Origin: JAGNZR01 sp051659505
GTDB lineage: Bacteria; Fusobacteriota; Fusobacteriia; Fusobacteriales; Fusobacteriaceae
Length of the DNA stretch: 64,000 nucleotides
Assembly (NCBI GenBank): GCA_051659505.1
Contig: JBOFOQ010000016.1
Coordinates: 3,887 to 67,886 of the forward strand
Direction of reading: 5' to 3'
Under the pieces are notes generated by a model. It was not told the DNA's origin, did no database searches, and saw only the letters and a list, made by a program, of their open reading frames with translations. Of this stretch, positions 54,092 to 63,490 are shown piece after piece. Both the position numbers and the translations under genes were made by a program. How positions within the stretch are numbered: position 1 is the stretch's first letter; each line of letters begins with the position of its first letter.

Positions 54092-55078
54092 ATGAAGAAA
54101 ATTTGGAAAATGATGGCTTTATTAATATTTATACTGGGAACAACAGTATTTGGAGCGGAAAAAATATTTAAGCTAAAAATGGGATTAACTAGTAATAACG
54201 TAAGTAACGAGTATAAAGCAGCAGAATTTTTTGCTAATAATCTTAAAGAAAAATCCAAGGGAAGAATTGATCTTAGTCTTTATCCTAGCTCTCAATTAGG
54301 GGATGATAAAACAATGTTAGAACAGCTATCTGCAGGAGTATTAGATTTTACATTTTTGGAAATGGGTAGATTTAATCTTTATTTTCCAGAAGCGCAAGTT
54401 TTTTCACTTCCATACATGTTTGAAAATTTTGAAGCATTAAAAAAAGCAAGTAAAGATACAGAAATAGGAAGATTAATTACTGAAAAGGTAAATAAACAAT
54501 TAAATATTACAATATTGTCTCAAGGATATAATGGAACTAGACAAACAACATCTAATAGAGCAATTAATTCTATTGATGATATGAAAGGGTTAAAACTTAG
54601 AGTTCCAAAGGCTGAAGCTAATTTAGAGTTTGCAAAACTTTCAGGTGCATCTGCTACTCCTATGGCATTTTCAGAAGTATATTTAGCGTTACAAACAAAT
54701 GCAGTGGATGGACAAGAAAATCCTTTATCAGCTATAAGAGCTCAAAAATTTTATGAAGTTCAAAAATATTTGGCTCTAACTAATCATATAATTAATGATC
54801 AACTTTATATAGTTAGTAATGATGCTATGAAAAAACTACCAGAGGATTTAAAAAAAATAGTAAAAGAAGAAGCGATAAAAGCTGCTAAATATCATACAGA
54901 ACTTTTTGTAAAGGAAGAAGCGTCAGCTATAGAATTTTTTAAATCTCAAGGAGTAACAGTAACAACTCCTGATTTAATACCTTTTAAAAAATCAATGCAA
55001 CCTTTTTATGACAAATACGTGAAAAAGAACGGTAAAGTAGGAGAGAAAGGAATAGAGGAAATATCTAAAATAAAATAG
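54092..55078 (+). CDS. siaP: Sialic acid TRAP transporter substrate-binding protein
   Basis: A 328-residue periplasmic DctP-type protein with a Sec signal peptide (about residues 1-21, ending VFGAEK). From memory it is very close to Haemophilus SiaP: SSQLGDDKTML, NGTRQTTSNRAINSI, LKLRVPKAEANLEFAKL and AFSEVYLALQTNAVDGQENP. The arginine in LRVP holds the carboxylate of the ligand. This supports Neu5Ac specificity well. GGAGG lies 8 bases before the ATG. The membrane subunits follow at once. Confidence 0.93.
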   Translation: MKKIWKMMALLIFILGTTVFGAEKIFKLKMGLTSNNVSNEYKAAEFFANNLKEKSKGRIDLSLYPSSQLGDDKTMLEQLSAGVLDFTFLEMGRFNLYFPEAQVFSLPYMFENFEALKKASKDTEIGRLITEKVNKQLNITILSQGYNGTRQTTSNRAINSIDDMKGLKLRVPKAEANLEFAKLSGASATPMAFSEVYLALQTNAVDGQENPLSAIRAQKFYEVQKYLALTNHIINDQLYIVSNDAMKKLPEDLKKIVKEEAIKAAKYHTELFVKEEASAIEFFKSQGVTVTTPDLIPFKKSMQPFYDKYVKKNGKVGEKGIEEISKIK

Positions 55079-55086
55079 GGGTAAAA

Positions 55087-55614
55087 ATGAAAATAAAAAA
55101 AATATTTGATAACATAGAAGAAATAATAGGAGCTACATTATTTATTTTTATATTTTTTATTTTAGTAGCTCAAATTGTTAGTAGACAAATATTTAACTCA
55201 CCTCTGATTTGGAGTGAGGAATTAGCACTATTATTATATGTTTGGGTAGGTATTTTAGGAGTTAGTATAGGAGTTAAGTATGAACAACATGTTCTTATTG
55301 ATTTTATTTATAAAAAACTTTCACCTAAGGTTACAAAAATTGTTTTTACTATAATTCAAATTATAATCCTTATTTCTATTTTAATTTTAATAATCATAGG
55401 ATACAAACTTTTTTTAAGAAAAATGAGATTTGAATTAACAGCTTTAAAAATATCTGCTGGGTGGATGTACATGGCATTACCAAGTATTTCTATACTTATG
55501 CTATATAGATTTATAACAGTTGCTAAAAGGCATTATTATGATGGGAAATTATTATTTTCTCCTAAAAAAATGATAGAAAATAATGAATTTGAAGATATAA
55601 AAGGGGTGGAATAA
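55087..55614 (+). CDS. siaQ: TRAP transporter small membrane subunit
   Basis: A 175-residue DctQ-type subunit with four hydrophobic helices. SPLIWSEELALLLYVWVGIL near residue 40 is the family signature, followed by GVSIGVKYEQHVLIDFIY. In Haemophilus this subunit is fused to the large one; here they are separate, and the stop of this gene is directly followed by the ATG of the large subunit. The C-terminal tail after residue 150 is polar and cytoplasmic. Confidence 0.92.
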   Translation: MKIKKIFDNIEEIIGATLFIFIFFILVAQIVSRQIFNSPLIWSEELALLLYVWVGILGVSIGVKYEQHVLIDFIYKKLSPKVTKIVFTIIQIIILISILILIIIGYKLFLRKMRFELTALKISAGWMYMALPSISILMLYRFITVAKRHYYDGKLLFSPKKMIENNEFEDIKGVE

Positions 55615-56898
55615 ATGGGGACAATAATAACTTTTATAGCTTGGTTTGTTATGATATTTATAGGAGTTCCAGTTGGATTTTCTCTAATATTTGCAACAGT
55701 TATATTCTTTGCTTTAGGTGATTGGAATACAATTTATTTTGTGGGAGCTACTTTAGTTGATAGTCTAGATAGTTTTAGTTTACTTAGTGTTCCATTCTTT
55801 GTATTAACTGGGGTTCTTATGAATAGTTCAGGAATTACTGAGAAAATATTTAAATTTGCAAAATCCATACTTGGACACTATATAGGAGGAATGGGACATG
55901 TTAACATATTTGCCTCGTTAATATTTTCTGGAATGTCAGGTTCAGCTCTTGCTGATGCTGGTGGACTTGGGCAATTGGAAATAAAAGCAATGAGGGATGC
56001 TGGTTATGATGATGATCTATGTGGAGGACTAACTGCGGCTTCTTGCATTATAGGTCCATTAGTTCCTCCTAGCATAGCGATGATAATATATGGAGTTATA
56101 GCTAATCAATCTATTGCTAGACTATTTTTAGCAGGCTTTGTTCCAGGAGTTTTAATTACAATTGCTCTTATGATAATGAATTACTTTATTTGTAAAAAAA
56201 GGGGTTATCCAGTAGCACAAAGGGCAACTTATAAAGAACGTTGGCAAGCATACAAAGAATCATTTTGGGCACTTTTAACTCCTGTCATAATAATAGGTGG
56301 AATTTTTTCAGGATATTTTACACCAACTGAAGCAGCAGTTATTGCTACAGTTTATTCAATGATATTAGGATTTATCTATAAAGAATTAACACCTAAAAGT
56401 TTTGTAAGAGATGTAGTAGAAACAATAAAAATTACTGGTGTTACAATTCTTATGATAATGGGAGTAACATTTTTCGGACAAGTTATAGCAAGAGAACAAA
56501 TATCTATGAAGATAGCAGAAGCTTTTTTAACTTATGTTAAATCTCCATTGGGAATTTTAATTATGGTAAATTTATTATTGTTATTTTTAGGGACATTTAT
56601 TGATGCATTAGCACTACAAATATTAGTATTGCCTATGCTGATTCCATTAGTTTCACAAGTGGGTTATGATTTAGTTTTCTTCGGTGTTATAAGCACGCTT
56701 AATATGATGATAGGAATTTTAACTCCTCCGATGGGAATGGCTCTTTTCGTAGTTTCAAGGGTTGGAAAAATTCCAGTGAGTGTCGTAACAAAGGGGGCGT
56801 TACCTTTTATTCTTCCAATTTTCATCACTTTAGTGCTACTAATAATATTTCCACAACTTGTATTATTTTTACCAAATTTATTACTAGGAGCAGTATAA
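55615..56898 (+). CDS. siaM: TRAP transporter large membrane subunit
   Basis: A 427-residue DctM-type permease that couples Na+ entry to solute import. FSGMSGSALADAGGLGQLEI near residue 100 and SCIIGPLVPPSIAMIIYGVI near residue 142 are the conserved Na+/substrate hairpins; the mirrored second hairpin has MMIGILTPPMGMALFVVSRV near residue 365. About eleven helices. With SiaP and SiaQ it would import Neu5Ac across the inner membrane. Confidence 0.94.
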   Translation: MGTIITFIAWFVMIFIGVPVGFSLIFATVIFFALGDWNTIYFVGATLVDSLDSFSLLSVPFFVLTGVLMNSSGITEKIFKFAKSILGHYIGGMGHVNIFASLIFSGMSGSALADAGGLGQLEIKAMRDAGYDDDLCGGLTAASCIIGPLVPPSIAMIIYGVIANQSIARLFLAGFVPGVLITIALMIMNYFICKKRGYPVAQRATYKERWQAYKESFWALLTPVIIIGGIFSGYFTPTEAAVIATVYSMILGFIYKELTPKSFVRDVVETIKITGVTILMIMGVTFFGQVIAREQISMKIAEAFLTYVKSPLGILIMVNLLLLFLGTFIDALALQILVLPMLIPLVSQVGYDLVFFGVISTLNMMIGILTPPMGMALFVVSRVGKIPVSVVTKGALPFILPIFITLVLLIIFPQLVLFLPNLLLGAV

Positions 56899-56927
56899 AT
56901 TTTGAGATATAAAAGGAGATGATATTA

Positions 56928-57875
56928 GTGCCTAGTTTGGATATGCCACTTGAGGAGTTAAAAAAATATAATGGAATAAACCTAAAGCCAAAAGATTTTG
57001 ATGAATACTGGATAAAAGCATTGAAAGACTTGGAAGAGATAGAAGAAAAATATACACTAACTCCTTCAAGTTTTATAACACCAAATATTTTATGTTATGA
57101 TTTAAAATTTAATGGAATTAACAATGAAAATATTTATGTTAAGTTTTTAATTCCAAAGCAGAAAGAAAAACCCTTACCAGCTATAATAGAATTTCATGGT
57201 TATGGAGGAAGCAGTAAGGATTGGTCAAAAAAATTATCTTATGCAGAAGCTGGATATGTAGTTTTATCTATGGATTGTAGAGATCAATTTGGAGAAACTG
57301 GTGAAAATAACTTTAAAACAGGAAATCTTATAAGAGGATTAGATTCTAGTCCTGAAAAATTATATTATCGAAATATTTTTTTAGATGCAACAAGATTAGT
57401 AAAGATTGCAATGAAGATGGAATGGGTAGATGAAAAAAGAATAGGAACAGTAGGTTTTTCTCAAGGGGGAGCACTAGCACTAGTTGCTGCTGCTTTAGAA
57501 CCAAAAGTATCAAAGGTTTTCTCAATCTATCCATTTTTATCCGACTATAAAAGGGTGTGGGAAATGGATTTAGGACGTTTAGCTTATGAAGAACTTAAGC
57601 TATATTTTAGAAATAAAGATCCTCTACACGAAAAAGAAGAAGAGATATTTACTAAATTAGGATATATTGATATTCAATATTTAGCTCCAAAAATAAAAGG
57701 AGATGTTACTCTTGCAACGGGGCTCATAGATGAGATATGTCCACCTTCAACTCAATTTGCAATGTATAATAAACTAAATACTAAAAAGAAAATATTGATA
57801 TACCCCGATTACGGTCACGAAGATAATATTGCTGGAATTTATGATAAAATATATGAATGGTTATTAACAATATAA
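56928..57875 (+). CDS. Acetyl xylan esterase-family esterase (possible sialate O-acetylesterase)
   Basis: A 315-residue alpha/beta hydrolase of the AXE1/cephalosporin-C deacetylase family. The nucleophile is in GFSQGGALALVAAAL, the acid in TGLIDEICPP and the base in YPDYGHED; RDQFGETG is also typical. There is no signal peptide, so it acts in the cytoplasm. In this operon it most likely removes O-acetyl groups from imported sialic acid, a job done by NanS in other bacteria. GTG at 56928 has AAAGGAG 9 bases upstream; the ATG at 56919 touches that site and is unlikely. Confidence 0.82.
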   Translation: MPSLDMPLEELKKYNGINLKPKDFDEYWIKALKDLEEIEEKYTLTPSSFITPNILCYDLKFNGINNENIYVKFLIPKQKEKPLPAIIEFHGYGGSSKDWSKKLSYAEAGYVVLSMDCRDQFGETGENNFKTGNLIRGLDSSPEKLYYRNIFLDATRLVKIAMKMEWVDEKRIGTVGFSQGGALALVAAALEPKVSKVFSIYPFLSDYKRVWEMDLGRLAYEELKLYFRNKDPLHEKEEEIFTKLGYIDIQYLAPKIKGDVTLATGLIDEICPPSTQFAMYNKLNTKKKILIYPDYGHEDNIAGIYDKIYEWLLTI

Positions 57876-57896
57876 ATATAAAATGGAGGTTTTAAA

Positions 57897-58763
57897 ATGA
57901 AAGGATTATATAATGCATTACTTGTTTCATTTGATGAAAATGGAAATATTGATGAAAAAGGAACTAGGGAAATTATTAGATATAACATTGATGTTATGAA
58001 AATGGATGGAATTTATGTAGGTGGTTCAACTGGTGAAGCATTTATGATGTCAACAGATATGAAAAAAGAAGTTTTTAGAATTGCTATGGACGAAGCTAAA
58101 GGAGCAGTTAGTTTAATGGCTCAAGTTGGGTCAATAAATCTTTATGAGGCAGTGGAACTAGGGAAATATGCAACTGAGTTAGGCTATAAATGCCTTTCAG
58201 CTGTTACTCCGTTTTATTATAAATTTGATTTTGAAGAAATAAAAAACTATTATGAAACTATCGTGAAAGAAACAGGGAATAATATGGTAATTTACTCTAT
58301 TCCATTTTTAACAGGTGTAAATATGAGTTTGGCTCAATTTGGCGAATTATTTGCTAATCCTAAAATTATAGGAGTTAAATTTACTGCTGGTGATTTTTAT
58401 CTTTTAGAAAGAGTTAGAAAATCTTACCCAGAAACACTTATTTTTGCTGGGTTTGATGAGATGTTATTACCTGCTGTGGCATTAGGAGTAGATGGAGCAA
58501 TTGGGAGTACATATAATGTAACTGGAAAAATCGCAAGAGAAGTATACGAACTCGCAAAAGCTTGTAGAATATCAGAAGCATTAAAAAAACAAGGGGAGCT
58601 AAATGATGTAATAGAAGCGCTACTTTCTAACGGTCTTTATCAATCAATTAAAGAAATATTAAAAACTAAGGGAGTAAATGCAGGATATTGCAGATTACCT
58701 ATGAAAAAAATAAATGCAGAAAAAGTAGCAAGAGCGAAAGAAATAGGAAAACAGTATTTGTAA
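57897..58763 (+). CDS. nanA: N-acetylneuraminate lyase
   Basis: A 288-residue TIM-barrel aldolase that splits Neu5Ac into ManNAc and pyruvate. GGSTGEAFMMSTDMKKEVF has the carboxylate-binding GxTGE loop. Tyr in VIYSIPFLTGVNMSLAQF and the Schiff-base Lys in IGVKFTAGDFYLLERV are the catalytic pair. GFDEMLLPAVALGVDGAIGS completes the family pattern, which separates it from dihydrodipicolinate synthase. GGAGG precedes the ATG. Confidence 0.95.
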   Translation: MKGLYNALLVSFDENGNIDEKGTREIIRYNIDVMKMDGIYVGGSTGEAFMMSTDMKKEVFRIAMDEAKGAVSLMAQVGSINLYEAVELGKYATELGYKCLSAVTPFYYKFDFEEIKNYYETIVKETGNNMVIYSIPFLTGVNMSLAQFGELFANPKIIGVKFTAGDFYLLERVRKSYPETLIFAGFDEMLLPAVALGVDGAIGSTYNVTGKIAREVYELAKACRISEALKKQGELNDVIEALLSNGLYQSIKEILKTKGVNAGYCRLPMKKINAEKVARAKEIGKQYL

Positions 58764-58785
58764 TAAATAATATTGGGAGATAAAA

Positions 58786-59694
58786 ATGAGTATTGTAGCA
58801 ATAGATATAGGTGGAACAGAGATAAAATATTCTCTAATAAGTAAAATAGGAGAGCTTAAAGAGTCTCATAAAATTTTAACTGAAAGCCATTTAGGAGTTA
58901 ATCTATTGTTGGAGAAAATATATATAATTATAGATGGCTATCTTAAAAAGAATAATCTTTTAGGGATAGCTGTTTCTTCAACAGGACAAATAGATGGAAC
59001 TATAGGAAAAGTTATAGGGGGAAATCCAATCATTCCAGGATGGATAGGAACAAATCTAGTAGAAATATTAGAAAAAAAATATGAACTACCTACAATTTTA
59101 GAAAATGATGTTAATTGTGCTGCAATAGGAGAACTTTGGACAGGAGCTGCTAAAGGAGAAAAAAACTTTATTTGCCTTACATTGGGAACTGGGATTGGTG
59201 GTGGACTGATTTTAAATGGAAATCTATTCAGAGGGGAAAATAACGTAGCAGGAGAGTTTGGTCATATTCAAATAGAAAAAAATGGAATTCCATGTAGTTG
59301 TGGTAAAACTGGTTGTTATGAAAGGTATGCATCAACCTCTGCATTGATAGAAATGGTGTTAAAAAAAACAGGGGATTTAAAAAATGGAAAAGAAATATTT
59401 GATGAGATGAAGTTAGGGAATAAATTGTATGAAGAGATAGTATTAAAATGGATAGATTATATAACGGATGGACTTTCAACATTAATTTATATTTTTAATC
59501 CTTCTTTAATATTATTTGGTGGAGGAGTTTCAAAACAAAAGTCATATTTACTAAATATGATAAAAAAAAGTTTGGATACTAAGATAACAGGTAATTTCAG
59601 AAAAAATTTAAGAATAAAAATAGCCAAAAATAATAATAATGCAGGAGTTTTAGGAGCAACGTATCTATTATTAAAAAAAATAGAAAAAATTTAG
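58786..59694 (+). CDS. nanK: N-acetylmannosamine kinase (ROK family)
   Basis: A 302-residue ROK kinase that would phosphorylate ManNAc at C6. VAIDIGGTEIKYSLI is the ATP-binding loop, LENDVNCAAIGELW holds the catalytic Asp, LTLGTGIGGGLILNG binds phosphate, and GEFGHIQIE plus CSCGKTGCYERYAS form the zinc site. The general ROK fold also covers glucokinase; the assignment as NanK rests on its place between nanA and nanE. GGGAG lies 7 bases before the ATG. Confidence 0.9.
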   Translation: MSIVAIDIGGTEIKYSLISKIGELKESHKILTESHLGVNLLLEKIYIIIDGYLKKNNLLGIAVSSTGQIDGTIGKVIGGNPIIPGWIGTNLVEILEKKYELPTILENDVNCAAIGELWTGAAKGEKNFICLTLGTGIGGGLILNGNLFRGENNVAGEFGHIQIEKNGIPCSCGKTGCYERYASTSALIEMVLKKTGDLKNGKEIFDEMKLGNKLYEEIVLKWIDYITDGLSTLIYIFNPSLILFGGGVSKQKSYLLNMIKKSLDTKITGNFRKNLRIKIAKNNNNAGVLGATYLLLKKIEKI

Positions 59695-59704
59695 GAGGAT
59701 AAAA

Positions 59705-60847
59705 ATGAAGAAAATACTAATGGGCTCTATTATATTAAGTATGTTATTTATTGGGTGCAGTTCTCTAGATGGAAATAAGGTTGTAAAAGAAAATTCAATT
59801 AGTTGGAAATCAGCTGGTGAAATTCCTGCTCCAAAAGGATATGAAAAACAACTGGGATTAGCTTCACCATTATTTGGAACAATAGGTTCTTATGTTATAG
59901 TTGGAGGAGGAGCTAATTTTCCTCATGGAACAGTTTTAGAAAATGGTCCAAAAGTATACTATAAAGATATCTTCCTAATGAAAGAAATAAATGGAAAACT
60001 AGAAGTTATAAAGTATTCTGAACTACCATTTGAAACAGCTCATGGAAGTTCGTATACAACTCCTGAAGGTATTTATTATGTAGGGGGGAACTTATCTACT
60101 GGTATATCTAATAAGGTTCTTCTAATCAGTCTAAAAGAGGATAAGAAAGAATTGGAAATAAATGATATGGGAGAGATACCTTTCACATTAACTAATGGAA
60201 CTATTGTAGTAAAAGATAAAAATATCTTCATACTACCAGGAAAAGAAAATGGTAAAGATAGCAAAAATTTTTATAGATATAATACAATGACTAAGGAAAC
60301 AGAAAAATTATCTAGTTTTCCAGGAGAAGTGAGATCACAAAGTGTTTCCCAAATTTTAAAAGTTAATGGAAAAGAAAAAATGTTTGTATTTAGTGGAATG
60401 TCGAGTGTAACTCATACTGATGGATGGGCCTTTGATTTTGAAAAAAATACATGGGAGAAAGTTTCAGATATAGTTATAAATGGGAAAAAAATAACTTTAG
60501 CAGGAGGGACTTCAGTAAAATTAAGCCCTTCTGAAATGATGGTAATAGGTGGAGTGAATAAAGAATATTTTGATAATGCAGTTAAGCAGTTAGGAACATT
60601 AAAAGGTGAGGAATTATCAAAATTCAGACAAGATTATTTTGGAGCAGAACCTAATGACTATAAATTTAACAAAGTAATGGCAATTTATAATGCTGAGACA
60701 AATTCATGGAGAACAGCTGGAGATATACCTTTCCAAGCACCTGCTGGAGCTACAGTTGTAAAAGTTGGAAATAAAATATTTTCAATAAATGGAGAGATAA
60801 AAGCTGGGGTTAGAAGCGAAAGAATTTATATGGGAGAAATTAAATAA
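59705..60847 (+). CDS. nanM: N-acetylneuraminate epimerase, kelch repeat lipoprotein
   Basis: A 380-residue six-bladed kelch propeller. It starts with a signal peptide ending in a lipobox (LSMLFIGCSSL), so it is a lipoprotein facing the periplasm or surface. Blades show paired patterns such as SYVIVGGGANFPHGT, EGIYYVGGNLSTGISN and MFVFSGMSSVTHTDGWAFDF. NanM speeds conversion of alpha- to beta-Neu5Ac, the form taken up. E. coli NanM is a soluble periplasmic protein, so the lipid anchor is a difference. TAGGAGG precedes the ATG. Confidence 0.92.
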   Translation: MKKILMGSIILSMLFIGCSSLDGNKVVKENSISWKSAGEIPAPKGYEKQLGLASPLFGTIGSYVIVGGGANFPHGTVLENGPKVYYKDIFLMKEINGKLEVIKYSELPFETAHGSSYTTPEGIYYVGGNLSTGISNKVLLISLKEDKKELEINDMGEIPFTLTNGTIVVKDKNIFILPGKENGKDSKNFYRYNTMTKETEKLSSFPGEVRSQSVSQILKVNGKEKMFVFSGMSSVTHTDGWAFDFEKNTWEKVSDIVINGKKITLAGGTSVKLSPSEMMVIGGVNKEYFDNAVKQLGTLKGEELSKFRQDYFGAEPNDYKFNKVMAIYNAETNSWRTAGDIPFQAPAGATVVKVGNKIFSINGEIKAGVRSERIYMGEIK

Positions 60848-60889
60848 ATGAAAATAAAAAATTATAAATATTTTTGGGAGGATTTAAAT

Positions 60890-61528
60890 ATGCAAAAAGG
60901 TCTTATTGTGTCGTGTCAAGCTTTAGAAAATGAACCTTTACATTCTTCTTTTATAATGTCAAGGATGGCTTTTGCAGCAGAAATAGGTGGAGCTGTAGGA
61001 ATAAGAGCAAATAGTGTAGAGGATATTGTTGAAATAAAAAAAACAATAAAATTACCTATTATTGGAATTATAAAAAAAAATTATGAAAGTATAGCAGCAT
61101 ATATAACACCTACAATTAAGGAACTGGAGTCTCTAATATCTCTTGATATAGAAGTTATAGCTTTAGATGCTACGATAAATGCTAATTTAGATTTTTTAAA
61201 ATCATTGAAAATTAAATATCCGCATCAAAAATTTATGGCTGATATTTCAACAGTGGAAGAAGGGTTGAGAGCTGAAAAATTAGGATTTGATTATATTGGA
61301 ACTACTCTTGTAGGATATACAGCACATTCAAAAGATAGCAATAATTTTGAAGTTTTAAAAATGCTTATAAAAAAATGTACAACACCTATAATTGCAGAGG
61401 GAAATTTTGATACTCCTGAAAAAGCAAAGTTAGCGATGAAATTAGGTGCTTTTGCTGTGGTGGTAGGAGGAGCTATAACAAGACCGCAACTAATAACAGA
61501 AAAATTTGTAAATGAAATAAATAAATAG
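60890..61528 (+). CDS. nanE: N-acetylmannosamine-6-phosphate 2-epimerase
   Basis: A 212-residue TIM barrel that turns ManNAc-6-P into GlcNAc-6-P. GLIVSCQALENEPLHSSFIM is the N-terminal signature; GGAVGIRANSVEDI, FMADISTVEEGLRAEKLGFD and YIGTTLVGYT follow, and VVVGGAITRPQLITEKF ends the barrel. An upstream ATG at 60848 lies against the nanM stop without a ribosome binding site; ATG 60890 has GGGAGG 8 bases before it and matches the usual family start. It is the last gene of the operon. nagA and nagB, needed next, are not in the window. Confidence 0.94.
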   Translation: MQKGLIVSCQALENEPLHSSFIMSRMAFAAEIGGAVGIRANSVEDIVEIKKTIKLPIIGIIKKNYESIAAYITPTIKELESLISLDIEVIALDATINANLDFLKSLKIKYPHQKFMADISTVEEGLRAEKLGFDYIGTTLVGYTAHSKDSNNFEVLKMLIKKCTTPIIAEGNFDTPEKAKLAMKLGAFAVVVGGAITRPQLITEKFVNEINK

Positions 61529-61716
61529 GAGTCTATTTAAAATTCTCTATATAAGCTAAAAATTAAGTAATTATTCAGATATTACTTAGAGGCAAGATCT
61601 TTTTATACTCAAAAAACAAAAAATGTAACTACTCAGGGGTAAAGTCCTTTTATATCAAAAAATAAAAAAATCATGCAAAAATAGAAGGGATTTCTGAAAA
61701 AAGATTTCCCTCTTTT
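61529..61716. other. Intergenic region between the nan operon and the IS66 remnant
   Basis: No gene fits here. TAAGTAAT (61564-61571) and ATTACTTA (61581-61588) make a small hairpin without a T-run, a weak candidate terminator for the nan operon. ATCATGC (61670-61676) and GCATGAT (61722-61728) are inverted arms flanked by A- and T-runs that overlap the end of the transposase gene and may be its terminator. The left end of the insertion sequence was not located. Confidence 0.5.
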
Positions 61717-63126
61717 TTATGGCATGATTATTTTTTTAGTACTAAAAATACTGTTAAGCGCAGGTCCTAATGGAAGTTTATTCTTTTTTAAAGTAGAAAT
61801 ATAACTTCTGATTCTACAGAAATAATCAGCGCCGTCTTCACTTCTAAAAAGACCAGATATTTTCTGTTTAAGTTTTATCATTCTTATATCTCTTTCAGCT
61901 AGATTATTATCAAAAAGAGTTACATCCTGATTAATAAAAAACTTTAAAACATCAAAATCTCTTTCGAGTCTTTTGAGTAAATTATATGCTTTACTTCTTT
62001 TCTTTTGTCCTCTTTTTACTTCTTTATACTCATCAAAAGGATATTTTAAATTTTCCTCTATCAATCCTATTTGAATTGTTAAAATATATTTATCTATATA
62101 TTTTTTGATTTCTTCTTTCTCGAGAACACCGCCATTTTCAACCAGTTTCTTCATAGCTAATAGTTGGTCTATTATTTGTTATGGAAATTTGAATGCTTCA
62201 ATTTCCTTGATAAATACTAATTCTCTAAGAAGATGAGCACAACATAAAGCATGATTGTAATTATTGTATCTGTCATAGGCGCTCCAACAGTCATGACTTA
62301 CAATTCCATTATACTTTGGAAGTATATCTATATCATCTAAAGCTTTTTTTCCTCTTTTTTTATGTGATTTATAAAGTGTATATTTATCATTAGAAAAAGA
62401 GAAAAGCCATCTCAATGTACTTTCTATTCTCTGTCCACTTTCATCAACATGAAGTGTTTCTGAGTTTATCAGTTCATCCTTTATTACTTTTTCTATTTTT
62501 TCTAATTTTGAATAAGCGCGTCTTAATATATTTGCAATTGTACCTTGACTTATATGTAAATTAAAATAGTCTAAAAGTAGTTCTTGTGTCCTTTTATATG
62601 GAAGGTGTTGTTGAACATTTAAGTTTAAAATTAAAGACTGAATATTCGGTCCATAAGATGTAGGTTGAGCCACATCATCTGGAAATTTAGCAACACTTTT
62701 TCTTGCACAATGAGGACATATTTTAGATGTAGCTCTATATTCTGTTACCTTTATTTTAATTGGAGGTATATCAAAAATTTGACGTGTCTTAATTTCGTCA
62801 ACTCCTATATTTTTGATATCTGATTGACAATGTTCACAAGAGTCATGCGCTAGTTCTATTATACTATCTGGCTCTAGAACTTTGTTGAGAGTAGAACCTT
62901 TATGACCAATTTGTCCTCCTGAAGATTTATTGCTTTTTACTCTTAATGATTTAGTTTTTAGTTTTTTTTTAAAGCCATCAGTTGATGGTGGTTTACTACT
63001 ATTAGAGCTATTCATATTCAATCTTGCTTTTAACATTTCAATTTCAATCATTAATATTTTAATCTGTTCTTTTAACATTTTATTTTCTTCTAAAAGTTCT
63101 GAATTTGTCAGTGGTTTCACCTCCAT
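61717..63126 (-). pseudogene. IS66 family transposase (TnpC), interrupted by an in-frame stop
   Basis: A transposase split by one TAA at 62179-62181. Both parts are in the same frame, so a single codon change explains the break. The upstream part has a leucine-rich coil, a zinc ribbon (CEHCQ and CPHCARK), HVDESGQRIE with the first catalytic Asp and VSHDCWSAYDRY with the second. The downstream part has NLAERDIRMIKLKQKISGLF with the catalytic Glu and the usual IS66 C-terminal end. Combined length of about 470 residues is near normal. No tnpA or tnpB partners are seen. The start is uncertain: ATG 63126 overlaps GGAGGTG, so CTG at 63111 is also possible. Confidence 0.88.
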
Positions 63127-63490
63127 AAAAAGTTTATATATGCATAATAGCATATTTTCCACCACAAAAAAAGAGGCAATATATATTTTTATATTTAAAA
63201 AAAAAGCTAAATTGCAAGTTTAATTGCCCCAAATTTTCAAAAAAATTAATTTATTCAATATGCTAGTTTTTAACATAATTTTTTAAAATTGTAAGTGATT
63301 TGAAAAAGAGTGCTTCATAACATGATAACTATAAGATATAGTTAATAGACACAGCAATTTATAGTGTGTATATTTTATTTTATTTTAAAAAAAAGCACCT
63401 AAAAAAAAACAATATATCCAAAAACAGAATATAGAACTTGACAGGTATAATTTATATATGATAAAATTATTTATTCTAAGGGGAGTTGAA
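63127..63490. other. AT-rich region without genes, right flank of IS66 remnant
   Basis: No convincing gene. GGCAAT (63175-63180) and ATTGCC (63223-63228) are inverted but have no counterpart at the left side of the transposase. TTGACA at 63438-63443 could be a -35 for the JAMM gene, but no -10 with good spacing follows (TATAAT at 63446 is too close). The rest is A- and T-rich sequence with no recognised motif. Confidence 0.5.

Noticed and set aside
56919..56927. ATG at 56919 as esterase start
   Set aside because: It directly follows AAAGGAG; the GTG at 56928 has 9 bases of spacing and gives the usual family N-terminus.
62930..63223. Plus-strand frame of 97 codons over the start of the transposase
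   Set aside because: It is the antisense of the IS66 N-terminal coil and has no start signal.
63175..63228. GGCAAT/ATTGCC as the terminal inverted repeat of the IS66 element
   Set aside because: Both arms are on the same side of the transposase and no matching end is found near 61529-61716.
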